Shown here: positions 7,855-16,574 of the stretch, one piece after another
Layout of the letters: the number at the start of each line of letters is the position of its first letter
Numbering within the stretch: position 1 is the first letter of the stretch
NCBI RefSeq assembly: GCF_016907275.1
Contig: NZ_JAFBBP010000001.1
Coordinates: forward strand, 620,001-684,000
Direction: 5' to 3'
From: Micromonospora luteifusca
GTDB lineage: Bacteria; Actinomycetota; Actinomycetes; Mycobacteriales; Micromonosporaceae
Length of the DNA: 64,000 bases
Program-made: the position numbers and the translations under genes
The notes under the pieces: model-generated
Database searches by the model: none
What the model was told of the DNA's origin: nothing
Seen by the model: only the letters and a program-made list of their open reading frames with translations

Positions 7855-10215
7855 TCACTCGGTGCGCAGGGCCACCGCGACCCTTGTCTTCGCCGCCCAG
7901 CCGGCGGGCAGCAGCGCGCCGACCACGGCGATGACCAGCCCGGCGAGGCCGAAGAACAGCAGATCGACCGAGCCGTACACGTCGAGGACCGAGTCGGGCA
8001 GGCGGAAGCCCACGCTGCCCGCCATCTCCGTGATGACCGTGCGTTGCAGCCAGACGCCGACCGCCGCACCGACCGCACCGCCGAGCAGGCCGGTGACCAC
8101 GACCGAGGCGATGACCATCGCCGTGGTTTGCCGGGGGGTCATCCCGAGCGCCTTGTGCACGCCCAGGTCGTGGACGCGTTCCCGGGTTTCCAGGACGACC
8201 GTGTTCAGCACGCCGAGGCCGGCGACGACCATCAGCATGAGGCTGAGCAGTCCGGTCAGCGCGTTGACGATGATGATCATTCCGTCGGGTTGGTGGTTGA
8301 GGCGGTCGGCCGCCGCGCCGACCGGCTCCAGCGCGGTCGTCAACGCTTCGGCGTACGTCCCGACGTCGGTGCCGGACTCGACGGAGACGTAGTACATCGA
8401 CGGCGCCAGCTCCGGCTCGGCCGCGCGCAGAGTGGCGATGTCGGTGACGACCTGCATGCCGTCGTTGTCGGTGTTGAACGCCTCACCGACGATCGTGACG
8501 GTGGTGTCGACGCCGCTGTCGGTCAGCACGATGCTGTCACCCACCCGTTTGCCGGCCGCGGTCAGGAACGGGGTCGAGACGACGATCTGCCCCGGCCCGG
8601 TCAGCCAGGTGCCCGACACCATCCGGTAGTAGCGCGCCGAGTCAGGCCCGGTGACGGCAACCGCGTCGAGCTCGCCGGTGATCCCACTAGCGGTGACCTC
8701 GCTGCGGGCCACGCCCATGTACCCGCCGGTACCCGCCTGGGCCGCGATCACCTTCTCGATCGCGGCCGGGTCGTCGAACGGCTGCGGCTTCCCTGGCCCC
8801 GGCGGCGGCTGCTCACCGGGCGCCATCCGGTGCGGCGCCCCGACCTGGACGTCGGCGATGTCCTCGACCTCCTGGACCCGGTTGAGTGACGTGCCGAGCC
8901 CAACCGCGAAGGTGACTGCGGCCGCACCGAACGCGATCGCGGCGACGATACTGACCGCTCGGACCGGTCGGGCGAAGGGGTGCGCCAGGCCGAGGGTCAC
9001 CGGCCGGGAGATCGGCAGGCGGCTGGTCAGACGGGCCGCCCACTGGCCGCGGCCGGGTCGAGGGGTACGGCCGACGGCGAGCGCGTCGACGCTGCGCAAC
9101 CGGCCGGCCCGGGCGGAGGCGGCCAGGGCGGTGACGGCCACGATGGTGAGCGCGCCGCCGACCACCACCGCGTCGACCCAGAGCGCGACCCCGTTGTCGT
9201 TCGTGCCGTAGAGCTGGTTGGTCTGCGCGAGGATCGGTACGGTCAGCAGGTTGCCGGCGACCACACCGAGCGCCGCACCGACCGTGGCCGGGATGAGTGC
9301 CTGACCCACGTACGCCCGGACCACCTGGGCCGGCGTGAAACCGAGCGCCTTGAGAATGCCGATCCGGCGGGTGGCGGTGGAGACCGCACCAGCGATCACG
9401 TTACCGATGATCAGCACCGCCATGACCACGCCCAGCATGCCGAACGCGATCAGGAACGGCACCAGCAGGAGGGTCTCACCGGTCGCATCCCGGCGGACGT
9501 CGAGCCACGACACCGCGCTGGCGAACGCGGCGGCGGGGACGGTCGCCTCCACCGCGGTCCGGCCGGCCTGGACCTGCTCGGCCGTGCCGGCCGTGGTGAA
9601 GCGGTAGAGCATCTGGTACGTGCGGGGACCATCGGGTCCGGCCCAGGCGGCGAGCTGTGCCGGGGTGGTCCAGGCGTCGGCGGTCCGGCTGGCCGAGCGG
9701 GCGACCCCGACGACGGTCACCGCTCGGCTGCCCGGCGCGTCGGACACCGTCCACTGCCGGCCGACCATCTGCGGTGGCAACTGCATGCGACCCCCGGTGG
9801 CCAGCACGATCTCCCCAGGGGCGGTCGCCCACCGGCCTTCGACGAGGCTGACCCGGTCGACCGCGCCGCCCGCGTCGGCACGCCCGACGACGTTCACCGG
9901 CGGTATCGGATCGCCCGTCGCGCTGATCAGGTTCAACTGCGCGTTCGGGAATGGTCCCGCCGACGCGGCAACCCCTGCGGCGCTCGCTGTCGCGGTCAGC
10001 TGCGCCTCGGTGACCGCGGCGGCGTTGAACTGGGCGGTGAGGTGCGCGCCCTGCTGCTGGCTGAAGGCCCGGTCGAAGGGCCCCTGGGAGGCCACCATCA
10101 GCGAACCGCCGAGGACGGCCGAGGTCACCGCGATCATCACGACCAGGCCGACCACGATCGTCTGTACGCGTCGCCGACCGACCCCGGCCCGGACCACCCG
10201 AGCCAGTGCGCTCAT
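7855..10215 (-). CDS. FtsX/MacB-type ABC transporter permease
   Basis: 786 residues with the duplicated FtsX architecture. A first transmembrane segment lies at about 17-40, then an extracytoplasmic MacB-like domain (about 45-230). Three transmembrane helices follow, with the cytoplasmic RRIGILKALGFTPAQV coupling loop, a linker helix, a second periplasmic domain and three further helices with the matching loop ETRERVHDLGVHKALGMTPRQTT. These loops contact the ATPase. Such exporters remove antimicrobial peptides or lipoproteins or act as mechanotransmitters. The start ATG (10215) overlaps the stop of the ATPase gene as ATGA, so translation is coupled. A divergent histidine kinase/response regulator pair suggests inducible expression, as in peptide-resistance modules, but the substrate is unknown. 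Confidence 0.9.
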   Translation of the reverse strand: MSALARVVRAGVGRRRVQTIVVGLVVMIAVTSAVLGGSLMVASQGPFDRAFSQQQGAHLTAQFNAAAVTEAQLTATASAAGVAASAGPFPNAQLNLISATGDPIPPVNVVGRADAGGAVDRVSLVEGRWATAPGEIVLATGGRMQLPPQMVGRQWTVSDAPGSRAVTVVGVARSASRTADAWTTPAQLAAWAGPDGPRTYQMLYRFTTAGTAEQVQAGRTAVEATVPAAAFASAVSWLDVRRDATGETLLLVPFLIAFGMLGVVMAVLIIGNVIAGAVSTATRRIGILKALGFTPAQVVRAYVGQALIPATVGAALGVVAGNLLTVPILAQTNQLYGTNDNGVALWVDAVVVGGALTIVAVTALAASARAGRLRSVDALAVGRTPRPGRGQWAARLTSRLPISRPVTLGLAHPFARPVRAVSIVAAIAFGAAAVTFAVGLGTSLNRVQEVEDIADVQVGAPHRMAPGEQPPPGPGKPQPFDDPAAIEKVIAAQAGTGGYMGVARSEVTASGITGELDAVAVTGPDSARYYRMVSGTWLTGPGQIVVSTPFLTAAGKRVGDSIVLTDSGVDTTVTIVGEAFNTDNDGMQVVTDIATLRAAEPELAPSMYYVSVESGTDVGTYAEALTTALEPVGAAADRLNHQPDGMIIIVNALTGLLSLMLMVVAGLGVLNTVVLETRERVHDLGVHKALGMTPRQTTAMVIASVVVTGLLGGAVGAAVGVWLQRTVITEMAGSVGFRLPDSVLDVYGSVDLLFFGLAGLVIAVVGALLPAGWAAKTRVAVALRTE

Positions 10216-10904
10216 CGGACCTGCTCCATCGCGGAGTCGGCGGCGACCTGCCCGTCGAGGAGCTGGACGGTCCGGGTCGCGCACGCCTCGGCGAGCGTCA
10301 GGTCGTGGGTGACCACGACGATGGTCTGGCCGTCGGCGTGCAGCTCGGTCAGCAGCCGCATGACCTCCTCGCCGGAGGCGGTGTCCAGCGCACCGGTCGG
10401 CTCGTCGGCCAGCAGCAGCGCCGGCCGGTTCATCAGCGCGCGGGCGACGGCGACCCGCTGCCGTTCACCGCCGGAAAGCCTCCCCGGGTACGCACCGGCG
10501 TGCCGGCCGACGCCGAGCCGGCCGAGCAGTTCGGTGGCCCGGCGCTGGGCGGTGCCGCGGCCCATCCCGGCCAACTGCGCCGGCAGCATGACGTTGTCGG
10601 CGACGGTCAGGTCGTCCAGCAGGTTGAAGAACTGGAACACCAGACCGATCCGGGCCCGCCGGTAGCGGGCCGAGGCCGCCTCGCCGAGCTGGTCGACCCG
10701 GACCCCGTCGACGGTGACCGTGCCGGTGCTCGGCCGGTCCAGCCCGGCCACCAGGTTGAGCATCGTCGACTTGCCGCTGCCGGACGGACCGAGAATCGCC
10801 ACCGCCTCGCCGGCCGCGACGCTCAACGACACCTCACGCAACGCCGGCGGCCCTTCGTCGTACCGGCGTGTCACCTCACGCAGTTCGATCAGCGGTGTGG
10901 TCAT
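10212..10904 (-). CDS. ABC transporter ATPase (LolD/MacB-like)
   Basis: 230 residues. All nucleotide-binding motifs are present: Walker [13 protein letters not shown] near 40, Q-loop VFQFFNLLDDLT, signature LSGGERQRVAVARAL near 145, Walker B ALLLADEPTGALD and the switch His in VVVTHDLTLA. The LLADEPTGALD form is characteristic of the MacB/LolD/BceA branch that partners FtsX-type permeases. It powers the coupled permease downstream. It is the first gene of the minus-strand operon, and the regulatory gap to the divergent kinase gene holds a long dyad. Confidence 0.95.
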   Translation of the reverse strand: MTTPLIELREVTRRYDEGPPALREVSLSVAAGEAVAILGPSGSGKSTMLNLVAGLDRPSTGTVTVDGVRVDQLGEAASARYRRARIGLVFQFFNLLDDLTVADNVMLPAQLAGMGRGTAQRRATELLGRLGVGRHAGAYPGRLSGGERQRVAVARALMNRPALLLADEPTGALDTASGEEVMRLLTELHADGQTIVVVTHDLTLAEACATRTVQLLDGQVAADSAMEQVR

Positions 10905-10995
10905 GTCCCCGTCTCCTCAGGTGGTCGTTAGCTGGCCAGGCTGACGCTAGGAGCGGGTACGGGCCGGACACATCGGCAGCGGGAGGCATCTTCCG

Positions 10996-11039
10996 TACCT
11001 CATCGGGATGAGCGGTTGCGGCGTCATCCCTGCGAGGTA
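10996..11039. promoter_or_regulatory. 44-bp imperfect dyad between ABC exporter and two-component genes
   Basis: Arm TACCTCATCGGGATGA (10996-11011) and arm TCATCCCTGCGAGGTA (11024-11039) pair at 13 of 16 positions around a 12-bp spacer. The left arm overlaps a 14-bp palindrome CTCATC-GG-GATGAG (10999-11012). Its size and position in the divergent gap suit a response-regulator dimer site. Confidence 0.6.
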
Positions 11040-11108
11040 GGCGTGCGGTGTAGGGCCGCCGCTCCTGCGGCCGATGCACCGGTCCGGCCCGGCGACGAGA
11101 ATGAGCCG

Positions 11109-12431
11109 ATGACGGGGCGTGCGGTGTTCATCCGGCTGTGGGCCGGCATCCGGTCCCTGGCTCGTCCGGTCGGCCAGCTGCCGCCGTTGTCGCGCCGGGG
11201 GCAGCTGTTCGACGCGCTCGTGGCGCTCGGGCTCGGTCTCGTCGCGATCCAGGCGGGCGTCGACGACCAGCCGGCGCCGGACCGGATCGCGTTCAGCCGG
11301 GGCGAGCCCCTGCCGGGCTACCCGATGCCGCCGCGGCCACCCGACCCGGTGTGGCCACCCTTCCTGCCGGTCGAGGATGACGGGACCGACTGGACGGCGG
11401 CCCTGCTCATCCTGGTCGTGCTGCCGCTGCTGTTCCGCCGCCGGTACCCGTTGGGGGTGCTCTGGGTCGTGCTGGCCACTGCCGTGCTCGTCGACGACAA
11501 CCCGGCCGCGCTGCGGCTGTCCTTCTTCGCCTGCGTCGTCGCCGGCTACAGCGCCGCTGTCTTCAGCCCGTACAAGATTCTGGCGTTGGCCAGCCTGCCT
11601 GCGGCCGCGATTCTGCACGCCGGGCTGCAGTCGGACGCCAGCTCGGTGTCCGACAGCGCCGTGCCGTTCCTGATCCTGCTTCCGATCGCGGTGGCGGCCG
11701 AGGGGCTACGCCGGTGGAAGCAGCACGCGGACGAGGGCCGGGAGCGCATGTCGGCGATGGAGCACGAGCAGATCGAGGCGCTGCGCCGGGCGACGGAGTT
11801 CGAACGGGCCCGGATCGCCCGGGAGCTGCACGACGTGGTGACGCACAACGTGAGCGTGATGGTGATCCAGGCCGGCGCGGCCCGCAAGGTCATGGGGTCC
11901 AGGCCCGAGGACGCGCGGGCGGCGCTGCTCGCGGTCGAAGCCGGCGGCCGGGCGGCGATGACCGAACTGCGGCACGTGATGGGGCTGCTCACGATGGACG
12001 GTGACGTGATCGGGGCGGAGGGTGAGACCGATCTGGCGCCGCAGCCAGGGCTCGACGGGTTGGACGCGCTGGTGCAGCGGATGCGCGACTCGGGGGTCGA
12101 GGTCGAACTCGTCGTGCGCGGGCAGCGTGGGCCGCTGCCGTCCGGCATCGAGCTGACCGTGTATCGACTGGTGCAGGAGGCGCTGACGAACACCGTCAAA
12201 CACGCGACCGGCGCGTCTGTACGTGTGCTCGTCGAGTACGCCGAGGACCACCTGCGGGTGGAGGTGACCGACACCGGCGGCCGAGCCGGCGTGACCGCCG
12301 GCAGCGGCACCGGGCGCGGGCTGATCGGTCTGCGAGAGCGGCTCTCGGTCTACGGTGGCACCCTGCAGGCGGGCCCACGGCTCACCGGTGGGTACCGTGT
12401 CGAGGCCCTGATCCCGGTGGAAAAGTCATGA
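11109..12431 (+). CDS. NarL-type sensor histidine kinase
   Basis: 440 residues. The first half contains about five hydrophobic segments (roughly 30-50, 95-115, 118-135, 138-160, 185-205) without a sizeable sensor domain, so it may sense within the membrane or through its partner exporter. A HisKA_3 dimerisation domain follows, with phospho-acceptor His241 in ERARIARELHDVVTHNVSVMV. The HATPase domain has the N box QEALTNTVKHA and the G box GTGRGLIGLRERLS. The ATG at 11109 gives a sensible N-terminus. Its stop overlaps a small 19-codon reading frame that in turn overlaps the response-regulator start. It probably controls the divergent ABC exporter. Confidence 0.9.
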   Translation: MTGRAVFIRLWAGIRSLARPVGQLPPLSRRGQLFDALVALGLGLVAIQAGVDDQPAPDRIAFSRGEPLPGYPMPPRPPDPVWPPFLPVEDDGTDWTAALLILVVLPLLFRRRYPLGVLWVVLATAVLVDDNPAALRLSFFACVVAGYSAAVFSPYKILALASLPAAAILHAGLQSDASSVSDSAVPFLILLPIAVAAEGLRRWKQHADEGRERMSAMEHEQIEALRRATEFERARIARELHDVVTHNVSVMVIQAGAARKVMGSRPEDARAALLAVEAGGRAAMTELRHVMGLLTMDGDVIGAEGETDLAPQPGLDGLDALVQRMRDSGVEVELVVRGQRGPLPSGIELTVYRLVQEALTNTVKHATGASVRVLVEYAEDHLRVEVTDTGGRAGVTAGSGTGRGLIGLRERLSVYGGTLQAGPRLTGGYRVEALIPVEKS

Positions 12432-12483
12432 GCGCGGGCAGCGCGGACGACGGCCGGGCGGGCACACCTATGGGGGGCACGGG

Positions 12484-13143
12484 ATGACCGCAGCGCTGCG
12501 GGTGGTGGTCGCCGACGACCAGGCGTTGGTCCGGGCCGGGTTCCGGATGATCCTGACCGCCGACGGGATCGACGTGGTCGCCGAGGCGACGACCGGGGTC
12601 GAGGCCGTCGACGCGGTCCATCGACACCGGCCCGATGTGGTGCTGATGGACATCCGGATGCCCGACATGGACGGCCTCGCGGCCGCCCGCCAGATCCTCA
12701 CCGGCGTCGGTGAGGCACCCCGCATCATCATGCTCACGACCTTCGACCTCGACCAGTACGTGTACGCGGCGCTGACCGCCGGGGCCAGCGGCTTCCTGCT
12801 CAAGGACGTCACCCCGGAGCAGTTGGTGGCCGCCGTCCGGCTGGTCCGCTCCGGCGACGCGCTGCTGGCACCGACGATCACGCGGCGGCTCGTGCAACGG
12901 TTCGCCCAACGCGACACCGACCCGCCGGCGATCCACCGGGACCTGAACGCCCTGACCCCGCGTGAGCTGGAGGTGCTGGGCCTTTTGGCCCAGGGCCTGA
13001 GCAACGTCGAGCTCGCCGGTCGCCTGCACCTGTCCGAGGCGACCGTGAAGACACACGTCGCCCGAATTCTGGCCAAGCTGGGCCTGCGCGACCGGGTCCA
13101 GGCCGTCGTCGTCGCGTACCGGACCGGCCTGGTCACCCCCTGA
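12484..13143 (+). CDS. NarL/LuxR-family response regulator
   Basis: 219 residues. The receiver domain (1-120) has the acidic pair DD at 11-12, phospho-acceptor Asp56 in VVLMDIRMPDMDG, the conserved Thr in LTTFD and Lys in LLKDVTPEQL. The C-terminal LuxR-type helix-turn-helix (about 157-210) reads LTPRELEVLGLLAQGLSNVELAGRLHLSEATVKTHV. It is the cognate regulator of the kinase immediately upstream. The likely target is the dyad-containing gap in front of the ABC exporter; autoregulation is also possible. Confidence 0.95.
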   Translation: MTAALRVVVADDQALVRAGFRMILTADGIDVVAEATTGVEAVDAVHRHRPDVVLMDIRMPDMDGLAAARQILTGVGEAPRIIMLTTFDLDQYVYAALTAGASGFLLKDVTPEQLVAAVRLVRSGDALLAPTITRRLVQRFAQRDTDPPAIHRDLNALTPRELEVLGLLAQGLSNVELAGRLHLSEATVKTHVARILAKLGLRDRVQAVVVAYRTGLVTP

Positions 13144-13235
13144 TCGCGCTCGCCCGGTAGGTCGAGAACGACGCACGCGTTCGTGGGTCCTCGCGCTGGG
13201 CGACACCGTCGCGGGCACCCTGACGGGCCGCGGCT

Positions 13236-13715
13236 TCAGGCGGGCCTCGGTCGGGATCGCAGGCGACGCATCTGGGCGTGGCTGAGGTCATCGGCTCGCT
13301 GCATGTGACGGGTGATCACTTCAAGCTCCTCCTCGGTGTGGTCCTCGAGGATCGCCTGCCAGGCTTGGCCCAGGTCGTCCCAGACCGCGGTGACACGGTC
13401 GAGGCGTTCTGGCACCGGGGTGACCAGCACCCGGCGCCGGTCCTCCTGGTCGGGCGTGCGTTTCACGTAGCCCCCACGTTCGAGGCGGTCGACCAGGCGG
13501 GTGGCTGATCCCGTGGTGAGGCCGGTCATGTCGGCGATCTCTCGCACCGTGCGGGGCGCGGGCGCCGCCGAGAGCAGGCTCAGAAACTGCACGTCGGTCG
13601 GGTGCAGCCCGAGGTGGTCGGCGATGGCCTGGTTGAAGAGCACGTACGAGGCGAGATAGCGGCGGGACGCCATCGACAACTCCTCGTACAACCGGGTCCG
13701 GCGCGTTGCAGTCAT
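13236..13715 (-). CDS. MarR-family transcriptional repressor
   Basis: 159 residues from the ATG at 13715 (MTATRRTRLYEELS), with a winged helix-turn-helix: LGLHPTDVQFLSLL, REIADMTGLTTGSATRLVDRLERGGYVKRTPDQEDRRRVLV. The DxRxxxV wing is the MarR hallmark. It is divergent from the NmrA-like gene. The intergenic region holds a near-consensus promoter and a perfect 31-bp dyad, its probable operator. MarR repressors typically release DNA on binding a phenolic or oxidised ligand, so the NmrA-like product may act on or sense that compound. A longer start at 13757 is possible but would run into the operator region. Confidence 0.92.
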   Translation of the reverse strand: MTATRRTRLYEELSMASRRYLASYVLFNQAIADHLGLHPTDVQFLSLLSAAPAPRTVREIADMTGLTTGSATRLVDRLERGGYVKRTPDQEDRRRVLVTPVPERLDRVTAVWDDLGQAWQAILEDHTEEELEVITRHMQRADDLSHAQMRRLRSRPRPA

Positions 13716-13735
13716 CCGCAGCACATCCCAACTAG

Positions 13736-13764
13736 TTGCGCGACACAGCGATTTCACCTAATCT
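13736..13764 (+). promoter_or_regulatory. Promoter of the NmrA-like gene
   Basis: TTGCGC (13736-13741), 17-bp spacer, TAATCT (13759-13764). The -10 abuts the MarR-type dyad, so repressor binding would cover the transcription start. Confidence 0.6.
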
Positions 13765-13795
13765 GCTGCGTGACGCAGTTAATGCGTCACGCAGC
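13765..13795. promoter_or_regulatory. MarR operator candidate, perfect 13-bp inverted arms
   Basis: GCTGCGTGACGCA and TGCGTCACGCAGC are exact inverted copies separated by GTTAA. The dyad lies between the divergent marR and nmrA-like starts and directly downstream of the -10. Confidence 0.8.
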
Positions 13796-13817
13796 AATCC
13801 TACCTCCTGGAGAACTC

Positions 13818-14705
13818 ATGCTCACCGTTGCCGTCACCGGAGCCACCGGCGCGCAGGGCGGGGCCACCGCCCGCGCCCTGCTGAAGGCCGGCCACCGGGT
13901 ACGCGCACTCACCCGCCAGCCCGCGTCGCCGGCCGCCGAAGCCCTGCGCGACCTCGGCGCCGAGGTGCGCCAGGCCGACTTCGACGATCGCGCCTCCCTC
14001 GACACCGCGCTCGCCGGATCCGACTCGCTGTTCGCGGTCACCACGCCGTTCGGCACCGACCTCACCACCGAGGTCCGACAGGGCAAGGCTCTTGTCGACG
14101 CCGCAGCAGCCGCTGGCCTCGGCCACATCGTGCTGACCACCGTCGCGCACGCCGACCGCGGCACCGCCGTCCCGCACTACGAGAGCAAGCGCCTGGTCGA
14201 ACAGCACCTGGGCGCCTCCGGCGTGCCCTGGACGGTCATCGCGCCGGCCGCCTTCATGGACAACTACGCCACCGGCTGGACCCTCGACGGCCTGCGCACG
14301 GGCACCTTCGCCTGGCCAATGCCGGCCGACCGGCCGCTCACCCTCATCCCGGCGGCCGACATCGGCGCGTTCGCCGCGCTCGTCCTACAGCGCTCCGGCG
14401 AGTTCGCCGGCCGTCGCATCGACATCGCCTCCGACGAGCGCACCCCCGCCCAGATGGCCGAAATCCTCGCCGGCGCCGTCGGCATCGCGATCACCCACCA
14501 GCAGGTGCCCCTGGCCCAGGTCCGACAGCGGTCCGCCGACCTGGCGGCCATGTTCGAATACTTCACCACCGTCGGCCTGGACGTGGACGTCGTCGCACTG
14601 CACCGCGACTACCCGGAGGTCGGCTGGCACAGCTTCGCCGACTGGGCCACCGCCCAGGACTGGCCCACGCTGCTGTCCGCCGCAACCACGAACCGCCGCC
14701 ACTGA
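13818..14705 (+). CDS. NmrA-like NAD(P)-binding protein
   Basis: 295 residues of the atypical short-chain dehydrogenase group. The N-terminal Rossmann motif is VTGATGAQGGATARALL. A conserved HIVLTTVAHAD strand, HYESKRLVEQHL and the FMDNYATGW region follow, matching NmrA/QOR2-type proteins. These bind NAD(P) and act as redox sensors or reduce quinone-like small molecules. The ATG 13818 is preceded by GGAG at good spacing. Control by the divergent MarR repressor is likely given the operator overlapping the transcription start. Whether it is an enzyme or a sensor cannot be told from sequence. Confidence 0.88.
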   Translation: MLTVAVTGATGAQGGATARALLKAGHRVRALTRQPASPAAEALRDLGAEVRQADFDDRASLDTALAGSDSLFAVTTPFGTDLTTEVRQGKALVDAAAAAGLGHIVLTTVAHADRGTAVPHYESKRLVEQHLGASGVPWTVIAPAAFMDNYATGWTLDGLRTGTFAWPMPADRPLTLIPAADIGAFAALVLQRSGEFAGRRIDIASDERTPAQMAEILAGAVGIAITHQQVPLAQVRQRSADLAAMFEYFTTVGLDVDVVALHRDYPEVGWHSFADWATAQDWPTLLSAATTNRRH

Positions 14706-14755
14706 AGGCCGCCCACGCCGTCGACCGCCCCTGGTGATGAGTTCTCGCGCCCGCG

Positions 14756-14775
14756 CCCGTCATACCTAGGACGGG
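14756..14775. promoter_or_regulatory. Inverted repeat upstream of sigG-like gene
   Basis: CCCGTC and GACGGG flank ATACCTAG 28 bp before the start codon; a small candidate operator or leader hairpin. Confidence 0.3.
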
Positions 14776-14802
14776 ACACGACGAGACGGAAGGATGACAC
14801 CG

Positions 14803-15816
14803 ATGAGCGCGGACACACGGCTGGAGGAGCTGGGCGTGAGCAGCCAGGGCGGAAACGGTTTGGGCGAGGTCGACGAGCCGGCGTTCGCGGGGCTCGCCGA
14901 GCCGCACCGACGGGAGCTGCACGTGCACTGCTACCGGATGCTCGGGTCGTTCGAGGACGCCGAGGACACCGTGCAGGAGACGTTCCTGCGGGCCTGGCGG
15001 CGGCGGGAGACGTTCGAGGGGCGGTCGACGTTCCGGGCCTGGCTGTACCGGATCGCCACCAACGCCTGCCTGGACCTGCTCGCCAGGCGCCGCCCGGGGC
15101 CGGCGACCGGTGGCGAGGTGCTGTGGTTGCAGCCCTATCCGGACCGGCTGCTCGACGAGCTGCCCGCGGGCGACGCGGACGAGCCGGAGGCCGTCGCCGT
15201 CGCGCGGGAGACGATCGAGCTGGCGTACCTGGTCGCGGTCCAGCACCTCGCGCCGCGCCCGCGAGCCGTGCTGATCCTGCGGGACGTGCTCGGCTGGCCG
15301 GCGAAGGACGTCGCGGAGATCCTCGGGGACTCCGTCAACTCGGTGAACAGCGCACTGCAGCGCGCCCGCGCCGGGATGCGGGAGCACCTGCCCGCCGAGC
15401 GGCAGGACTGGACCGGCGGCGAGGAGGACGCCGGGACGCGCGAGCTGGTGCGCCGCTTCACCGACGCGAGCGTGGCCAAGGACATCGACGGGATTGCCGC
15501 CATGCTGCGGGACGACGTCCGCTGCTCGATGCCGCCCACGCCGGGCCTGCAGATCGGCCGCGACGCGGTGGTGAACGACTGGATCCAGGACGGCTTCGCA
15601 GACCTGGGGCACCTGCGCGCCGTCGCCACCTCCGTGAACCGGCAGCCCGCCGTCGCCTTCTACCTCTGGCGGAAGCAGGAGAACGTGTACCTGCCGCTGA
15701 CGATCGACGTCCTGCGCATCACCGGCGGGGTGATCACCGAGATCATCATTTTCCACGACGACCAGTTCCCGCGGCTCGGGCTGCCCGAGCGCCTGCCGGC
15801 GAACGGCACGGAGTAG
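14803..15816 (+). CDS. SigG-like ECF sigma factor with C-terminal SnoaL-like domain
   Basis: 337 residues. Region 2 is LAEPHRRELHVHCYRMLGSFEDAEDTVQETFLRAWRRRETF (about 27-70) and region 4 is LAPRPRAVLILRDVLGWPAKDVAEILGDSVNSVNSALQRARAGM (about 145-190). The last ~120 residues form a SnoaL/NTF2-like domain (RELVRRFTDASVAKDIDGIAAML) that replaces a separate anti-sigma factor in this class and modulates activity. The ATG at 14803 is preferred over the ATG at 14794 because GGAAGG sits 9 bases before it and directly abuts the earlier codon. The next gene is a small membrane protein 17 bp downstream, probably in the same transcript. Confidence 0.9.
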   Translation: MSADTRLEELGVSSQGGNGLGEVDEPAFAGLAEPHRRELHVHCYRMLGSFEDAEDTVQETFLRAWRRRETFEGRSTFRAWLYRIATNACLDLLARRRPGPATGGEVLWLQPYPDRLLDELPAGDADEPEAVAVARETIELAYLVAVQHLAPRPRAVLILRDVLGWPAKDVAEILGDSVNSVNSALQRARAGMREHLPAERQDWTGGEEDAGTRELVRRFTDASVAKDIDGIAAMLRDDVRCSMPPTPGLQIGRDAVVNDWIQDGFADLGHLRAVATSVNRQPAVAFYLWRKQENVYLPLTIDVLRITGGVITEIIIFHDDQFPRLGLPERLPANGTE

Positions 15817-15833
15817 TCCCGGTGGCACGCGAC

Positions 15834-16289
15834 ATGAACAGCATGGTTGACACCGGGGTCGTCGCAGGCCCGGCATCGGGGCGGACCAGGCGCACCCACC
15901 GATTCCGCGGGCTCGCCGCCACCGGCCTCATTGCCACGCTCGCGGCGATGGTGGCCACCACCCTCGCCGCTGCGCTCGCCCAGGCCGTTGGCGTCGACTT
16001 CGAGATCCCCGATGGTGGCGAGACGATCCCGTTGCCCGGGTTCGCCGTGGTGACCGGCTTCTTCTCGGTCGTGGGCATCGTCATCGCCGGCGCTCTGCTG
16101 CGGTGGAGCGCTCGCCCCGCCCAGCGATTCGTGTGGACGGCAGTGTCGCTGACCGTGGTCTCGTTGGTCCCGCCTCTCCTCTCCGGGGCGGACACCGCCA
16201 CCGTCACGGCCCTGATCGGGCTACACCTCGTCGCCGCGACGGTCATGATCCCGACCCTGGCGCGGAGCCTCCGCACCCGGACCGATTGA
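15834..16289 (+). CDS. DUF6069-like four-helix membrane protein
   Basis: 151 residues with four predicted transmembrane helices: GLAATGLIATLAAMVATTLAAALA, GFAVVTGFFSVVGIVIAGALL, RFVWTAVSLTVVSLVPPLL and VTALIGLHLVAATVMIPTLA. The pattern with VVSLVPPL-GADTATVTALIGLHLVAA is typical, from memory, of the DUF6069 family, whose function is unknown. It follows the SigG-like sigma gene closely and may be part of the same stress response. The start is uncertain (GTG 15822, ATG 15834 or ATG 15843), with no clear Shine-Dalgarno. Confidence 0.7.
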   Translation: MNSMVDTGVVAGPASGRTRRTHRFRGLAATGLIATLAAMVATTLAAALAQAVGVDFEIPDGGETIPLPGFAVVTGFFSVVGIVIAGALLRWSARPAQRFVWTAVSLTVVSLVPPLLSGADTATVTALIGLHLVAATVMIPTLARSLRTRTD

Positions 16290-16323
16290 CACACTCGACC
16301 TTGCAGGTCAGGACCGGATTTCC

Positions 16324-16355
16324 TTGACAGGCGTCGATGTTAACGCCAACACTAT
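16324..16355 (+). promoter_or_regulatory. GH43 promoter with LacI-like operator
   Basis: TTGACA (16324-16329) is followed by TGTTAACGCCAACA (16338-16351), an imperfect palindrome close to the TGTTAGCGCTAACA sites of LacI-family sugar repressors, and by CACTAT (16350-16355). The operator sits between the hexamers. The rest of 16356-16560 has no convincing gene; it would be a long leader. Confidence 0.5.
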
Positions 16356-16574
16356 GACCGCAACACGGGCGCAACGCCACCGTCACGTTTCCCGGCCCGC
16401 TCGCGCTCCTCCCCCGGCGGGGTGCCGCGGGTCGGCCGTCCACGGTGGCGTGGCCACCAGGCGCGATCCGGCCCGGTTCACGGCTACTGCTCGGCAATCG
16501 ACCGGATCGGCCACGGCGCACCGCTGGCACTGCCGTACTGACCAACTGTCGGTCACGAACCTCACGGAGGACAG

